Source: an uncultured Collinsella sp. (lineage in GTDB: Bacteria > Actinomycetota > Coriobacteriia > Coriobacteriales > Coriobacteriaceae). From it: 7,931 bases of DNA. This document shows, in pieces, positions 5,124-7,931 of the stretch (position 1 is the first letter of the stretch; the number at the start of each line of letters is the position of its first letter). The notes below the pieces were generated by a model, which ran no database searches, was not told where the DNA came from, and saw only the letters and a list, made by a program, of their open reading frames with translations. Location of the stretch: assembly GCA_902495265.1 (NCBI GenBank), contig CABUWR010000055.1, forward strand, positions 1 through 7,931. The letters are read 5' to 3'. The translations under genes were made by a program, and so were the position numbers.

Positions 5124-6479
5124 ATGCTTCTGGTCGCTAACGGTTCCGTCTTTACCCGCAACGCTCAGACTCCGTTCATTCCCAACGGTGCGGTCGCCAT
5201 TGACGGAGATACGATCGTCGAAGTGGGCCCCGAGCGCGAGCTCAAGGCCAAGTACTCGGATGCCGAGTACGTCGACGCCCAGGGCAACCTCATCATGCCC
5301 GGACTTATCAACTGCCACACCCACATCTACTCGGGTCTGGCCCGCGGCCTTGCCATTAAGGGCTGCAACCCCACCAACTTCCTGGAGAATCTTGAGCAGC
5401 AGTGGTGGAAGATCGACGACAACCTGACGCTCGACGGCACCAAGGCCAGCGCCTATGCCACGATTCTGGATTCCATCCGCGACGGCGTCACCACGATCTT
5501 CGATCACCATGCGAGCTTCTGCGAGATTCCGGGCAGCCTCTTTACCATTAAGGACGCCGCTCAGGAGCTGGGCATGCGTTCGTGCCTGTGCTACGAGGTT
5601 TCCGACCGCCGTGGTCAGGAAAAGTGCGACCAGGCTATTGCCGAGAACGCCGAGTTTGCCCAGTGGGCCGCCAAGGAGCGTCGCGATAACGATAACCACA
5701 TGATCGCCGCCATGTTTGGCGGACATGCCACCTTTACGCTGTCGGACGAGACCATGGACAAGATGGCCGAGGCCAACAACGGCCTGACCGGCTTCCACAT
5801 CCACGTGTGCGAGGGCATGAACGACGTGTGGGATTCCCGCCTCAACCGCGGTGGCATCAGCCCCGTCGAGCGCCTGCTGCAGCACAACCTGCTCGGTCCC
5901 GACACCATGCTCGGCCACTGCATCCATGTGACGCCCGCCGAGATGGATATCGTCAAGGAGTCCGGCACCTGGCTGGTCAACAACCCCGAATCCAATATGG
6001 GCAACGCCGTGGGCTGCGCCCCCGTGCTCGAGTTCTTCCGCCGCGGCATCCCCGTGTGCATGGGCACCGATGCCTACACCCACGATATGCTCGAGAGCCT
6101 CAAGGTTTTCCTGATCATCCAACGCCACAACGCCGCTATGCCCAACGTGGGCTGGTGCGAGGCCATGACGATGCTGTTCGAGAACAACGCCAAGATGGCG
6201 AGCAAGTACTTCGATCGCAAGCTCGGTGTGCTCGAGGCCGGCGCTGCCGCCGACGTCATCGTCATGGACTACAAGCCCTTTACGCCGCTGAGCGAGGAGA
6301 ACATCGACGGCCACATGCTCTTTGGCATGATGGGCAAAAACTGCCGCACCACCATCATCAACGGCCGCGTCCTGTACAAGGATCGTGAGTTTGTCGGTAT
6401 CGATGAGGACAAGATCAACGCGTGGACCATGGCTGAGTCCAAGAAGCTCTGGAGCACGCTCAACGATCGCGCCTACTAA
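5124..6479 (+). CDS. ssnA: SsnA-like metal-dependent amidohydrolase
   Basis: The 451-residue protein is a complete cytosolic amidohydrolase-superfamily enzyme of the SsnA/ATZ-TRZ branch. It begins with the small beta-domain strand MLLVANGSVFTRN, then NLIMPGLINCHTHIYSGLAR carrying the metal ligands His65 and His67. FHIHVCEG supplies His227 and Glu230, GHCIHV supplies His265/His268, and GTDAYTHD supplies Asp316. The C-terminus returns to the beta domain with GAAADVIVMDYKPFTPL and IINGRVLYKDREFVG. These residues support a metal-activated hydrolytic deamination or ring opening. In E. coli and gut anaerobes ssnA lies in the purine-degradation locus, so a purine or ring-opened purine intermediate is the likely substrate; the exact reaction is not settled by sequence. 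The gene follows the permease by 195 bases and precedes ygfK by 149, consistent with co-transcription. The name is confident; the chemistry is inferred. Confidence 0.93.
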   Translation: MLLVANGSVFTRNAQTPFIPNGAVAIDGDTIVEVGPERELKAKYSDAEYVDAQGNLIMPGLINCHTHIYSGLARGLAIKGCNPTNFLENLEQQWWKIDDNLTLDGTKASAYATILDSIRDGVTTIFDHHASFCEIPGSLFTIKDAAQELGMRSCLCYEVSDRRGQEKCDQAIAENAEFAQWAAKERRDNDNHMIAAMFGGHATFTLSDETMDKMAEANNGLTGFHIHVCEGMNDVWDSRLNRGGISPVERLLQHNLLGPDTMLGHCIHVTPAEMDIVKESGTWLVNNPESNMGNAVGCAPVLEFFRRGIPVCMGTDAYTHDMLESLKVFLIIQRHNAAMPNVGWCEAMTMLFENNAKMASKYFDRKLGVLEAGAAADVIVMDYKPFTPLSEENIDGHMLFGMMGKNCRTTIINGRVLYKDREFVGIDEDKINAWTMAESKKLWSTLNDRAY

Positions 6480-6628
6480 TTCACAAGTAGATTCGCGCGC
6501 GTCGGATGTTTCGCCGCATCCGACGCGCGTATAGGCGACCTCCGCGGGGTCGCCGGCGCTGTGCTAGCGCTACACCGTATTTGCGCCCGCCGCGCGGTCT
6601 CGCCGGGCGTTACAGAGAGGAGCTCATT
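6480..6628 (+). other. Hairpin-rich gap between ssnA and ygfK
   Basis: This 149-base spacer contains a 13-bp perfect stem, CGCGCGTCGGATG (6496-6508) with 6517-6529, around an eight-base loop. GGCGACC/GGTCGCC (6534-6540 with 6548-6554), GCGCT/AGCGC (6556-6560 with 6566-6570) and CGCCCG/CGGGCG (6584-6589 with 6604-6609) follow. No T-run follows the main stem. The ygfK ribosome site AGGAG is at 6618-6622. No promoter is evident. Confidence 0.6.
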
Positions 6629-7931
6629 ATGAGCGACATCATGAGGCCGATCCCGTTTTCGCAGCTGATGAACTGGATCATCGAGGAGCACAAGACTCAG
6701 GGCGCCGTCTTTGGCGTGCGCAAGATGGTCACGACCAACCAGGAGGGCGCGCTTCCCATTTTTGACGAGCGCATCGAGACTCCGTTTGGCCCGGCCGCCG
6801 GCCCCAACACGCAGCTTGCCCAGAACATCGTGGCATCCTACGTGGCCGGTTCCCGCTTCTTTGAGCTCAAGACCGTTCAGGTTATGGACGGCGAGGAGCT
6901 CTCCAAGTGTGTGAACAAGCCCTGCATCGTGGCGCAGGACGAGTGCTACAACTGCGAGTGGTCGACCGAGCTCGAGGTTCCGCAGGCCTTTGCCGAGTAC
7001 GTGAAGGCATGGTTCGCCTGCCACCTCATCGCTCGCGAGTACGGCCTGGGCAGCCCGGATGGCTTTGTCTTCAACATGTCCGTGGGCTATGACCTGGAGG
7101 GCATCAAGAGCCCCAAGGTCGACGCCTACATCGAGGGCATGAAGGACGCCAGCGGCTCCGAGGTTTGGAACGAGTGCCGCACGTGGGCGCTCGCTAACCT
7201 GGACAAGTTTGAGCATGTCGATGCCGCGTTTGTCGAGTCCATCCCGGCACGCGTTTCCAACTCCATCACCGAGTCCACCCTGCACGGCTGCCCGCCGGCG
7301 GAAATCGAGCGCATCGCGACCTATCTGATCACCGAGAAGGGCCTCAACACCTACATCAAGTGCAACCCCACGCTGCTGGGCTATGAGTTTGCCCGCCAGC
7401 GTCTGAACGAGCTGGGCTTTGACTACATCGTCTTCGATGACACGCACTTCCGCGAGGACCTGCAGTGGGCCGATGCCGTGCCCATGTTCGAGCGCCTGAT
7501 TGCCCTGTGCGCCGAGCGCGGCCTGGAGTTTGGCGTCAAGCTGACCAACACGTTCCCCGTCGACGTGACGAGGAACGAGCTGCCCTCCACCGAGATGTAC
7601 ATGTCCGGCCGTTCGCTGTTCTCGCTGACCATCGAGGCCGCCCGCCGCATTACCGAGCAGTTCGATGGCAAGCTGCGCATCAGCTACTCCGGCGGCGCCA
7701 CGGTCTACAACATCCGCGCCCTGTATGACGCCGGTATTTGGCCCGTCACCCTGGCGACCGACGTGCTCAAGCCCGGTGGCTACGAGCGCTTTAGCCAGAT
7801 GGCCGGTGAGTTTACCGACCTGGACGGCAAGCCGTTCGAGGGCGTCTCTCTCGACGCCGTGACCGCGATCCAGACCGACTCGCTCACCAACTCGCTCTAC
7901 AAGAAGCCGCTGCGCCCGCTGCCCGACCGCA
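6629..7931 (+). CDS. ygfK: YgfK, N-terminal DHOD-like part (3' end outside window)
   Basis: The first 434 residues of a protein that is about 1,030 residues in E. coli. The start ATG has AGGAG six bases upstream, and MSDIMRPIPF is close to the family's opening. The fold landmarks follow the dihydroorotate-dehydrogenase TIM barrel in order: GPAAGPNTQLAQNIV (54-68), ELKTVQ (79-84), NMSVGYDLEGIK (149-160), HGCPP with Cys221, KCNPTLLGY (244-252), GVKLTNT (302-308), YMSGRSLFSLTI (324-335), YSGGA (353-357) and TDVLKPGGY (377-385). This suggests FMN-dependent redox chemistry, with Cys221 at the catalytic-loop position. The missing half in relatives carries Fe-S and FAD/NAD(P)H domains like the glutamate synthase small subunit. 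The old label putative selenate reductase is not well founded; genetics in gut anaerobes tie ygfK to purine/urate breakdown. C109 (CYNCEW) is a cysteine where E. coli, as I recall it, has Thr. Confidence 0.94.
   Translation, partial: MSDIMRPIPFSQLMNWIIEEHKTQGAVFGVRKMVTTNQEGALPIFDERIETPFGPAAGPNTQLAQNIVASYVAGSRFFELKTVQVMDGEELSKCVNKPCIVAQDECYNCEWSTELEVPQAFAEYVKAWFACHLIAREYGLGSPDGFVFNMSVGYDLEGIKSPKVDAYIEGMKDASGSEVWNECRTWALANLDKFEHVDAAFVESIPARVSNSITESTLHGCPPAEIERIATYLITEKGLNTYIKCNPTLLGYEFARQRLNELGFDYIVFDDTHFREDLQWADAVPMFERLIALCAERGLEFGVKLTNTFPVDVTRNELPSTEMYMSGRSLFSLTIEAARRITEQFDGKLRISYSGGATVYNIRALYDAGIWPVTLATDVLKPGGYERFSQMAGEFTDLDGKPFEGVSLDAVTAIQTDSLTNSLYKKPLRPLPDR

Noticed and set aside
3495..6314. 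A 939-codon minus-strand open frame across permease, gap and ssnA
   Set aside because: It is antisense to two clear genes and to a non-coding gap, and its product is low-complexity (rich in Gly, Asp, His, Ala). It arises because high-GC codons rarely give stops in that frame.
6476..7447. Minus-strand open frame of 323 codons over ygfK
   Set aside because: It is antisense to the well-conserved YgfK reading frame and also translates the hairpin region; it has no recognisable domain.
1..7931. CRISPR array, tRNA, rRNA, insertion sequence or phage genes
   Set aside because: No repeat-spacer pattern, cloverleaf sequence, rRNA motif, transposase or phage protein was found on either strand by reading.

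Overview
The window looks like a chromosome segment from a GC-rich, anaerobic gut actinomycete, most likely a Collinsella-like member of the Coriobacteriia. This placement is an inference. It rests on the high-GC codon choice, the AT-rich promoter gaps, the gene content and the overall look of the proteins; no marker gene is present to prove it. Gene names below rest on motifs and family resemblance read by eye.

Layout. The left fifth (1-1648, minus strand) is a U32-family protein with the C-terminal extension typical of RlhA/YdcP-type RNA hydroxylation factors; it runs off the left edge. A 377-base divergent gap follows, holding a perfect 26-bp inverted repeat and candidate promoters for both flanking genes. 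ridA (2026-2403, plus) encodes an enamine/imine deaminase and ends in a strong bidirectional terminator. Next comes another copy of the same 26-bp repeat, then a convergent gene for a YheO/DauR-like PAS-HTH regulator (2526-3182, minus).

The right half is a purine-catabolism module, all on the plus strand. It starts after a 351-base AT-rich regulatory gap shared with the divergent regulator. It comprises an NCS2/NAT nucleobase permease (3534-4928), the amidohydrolase SsnA (5124-6479) and the N-terminal 434 residues of YgfK (6629 to the right edge). SsnA and YgfK are hallmarks of the yge/ygf-xdh-ssnA locus that gut anaerobes use to break down urate and other purines without oxygen. The rest of that pathway (for example ygeX, ygeY, ygeW, hydantoinase and molybdenum hydroxylase genes) would be expected beyond the right edge.

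Working model: the permease imports a purine, SsnA and YgfK act on purines or their ring-opened products, and the divergent regulator controls the set. The permease promoter overlaps a Fur-like box and sits among repeated TTGACCA motifs and an inverted repeat. RidA could detoxify the enamine made by the pathway's diaminopropionate ammonia-lyase, if that enzyme is present. The most unusual points are the permease's replacement of both membrane acidic residues by glutamine, the regulatory gap, the dispersed repeat bracketing ridA, and overlapping hairpins between the operon genes.
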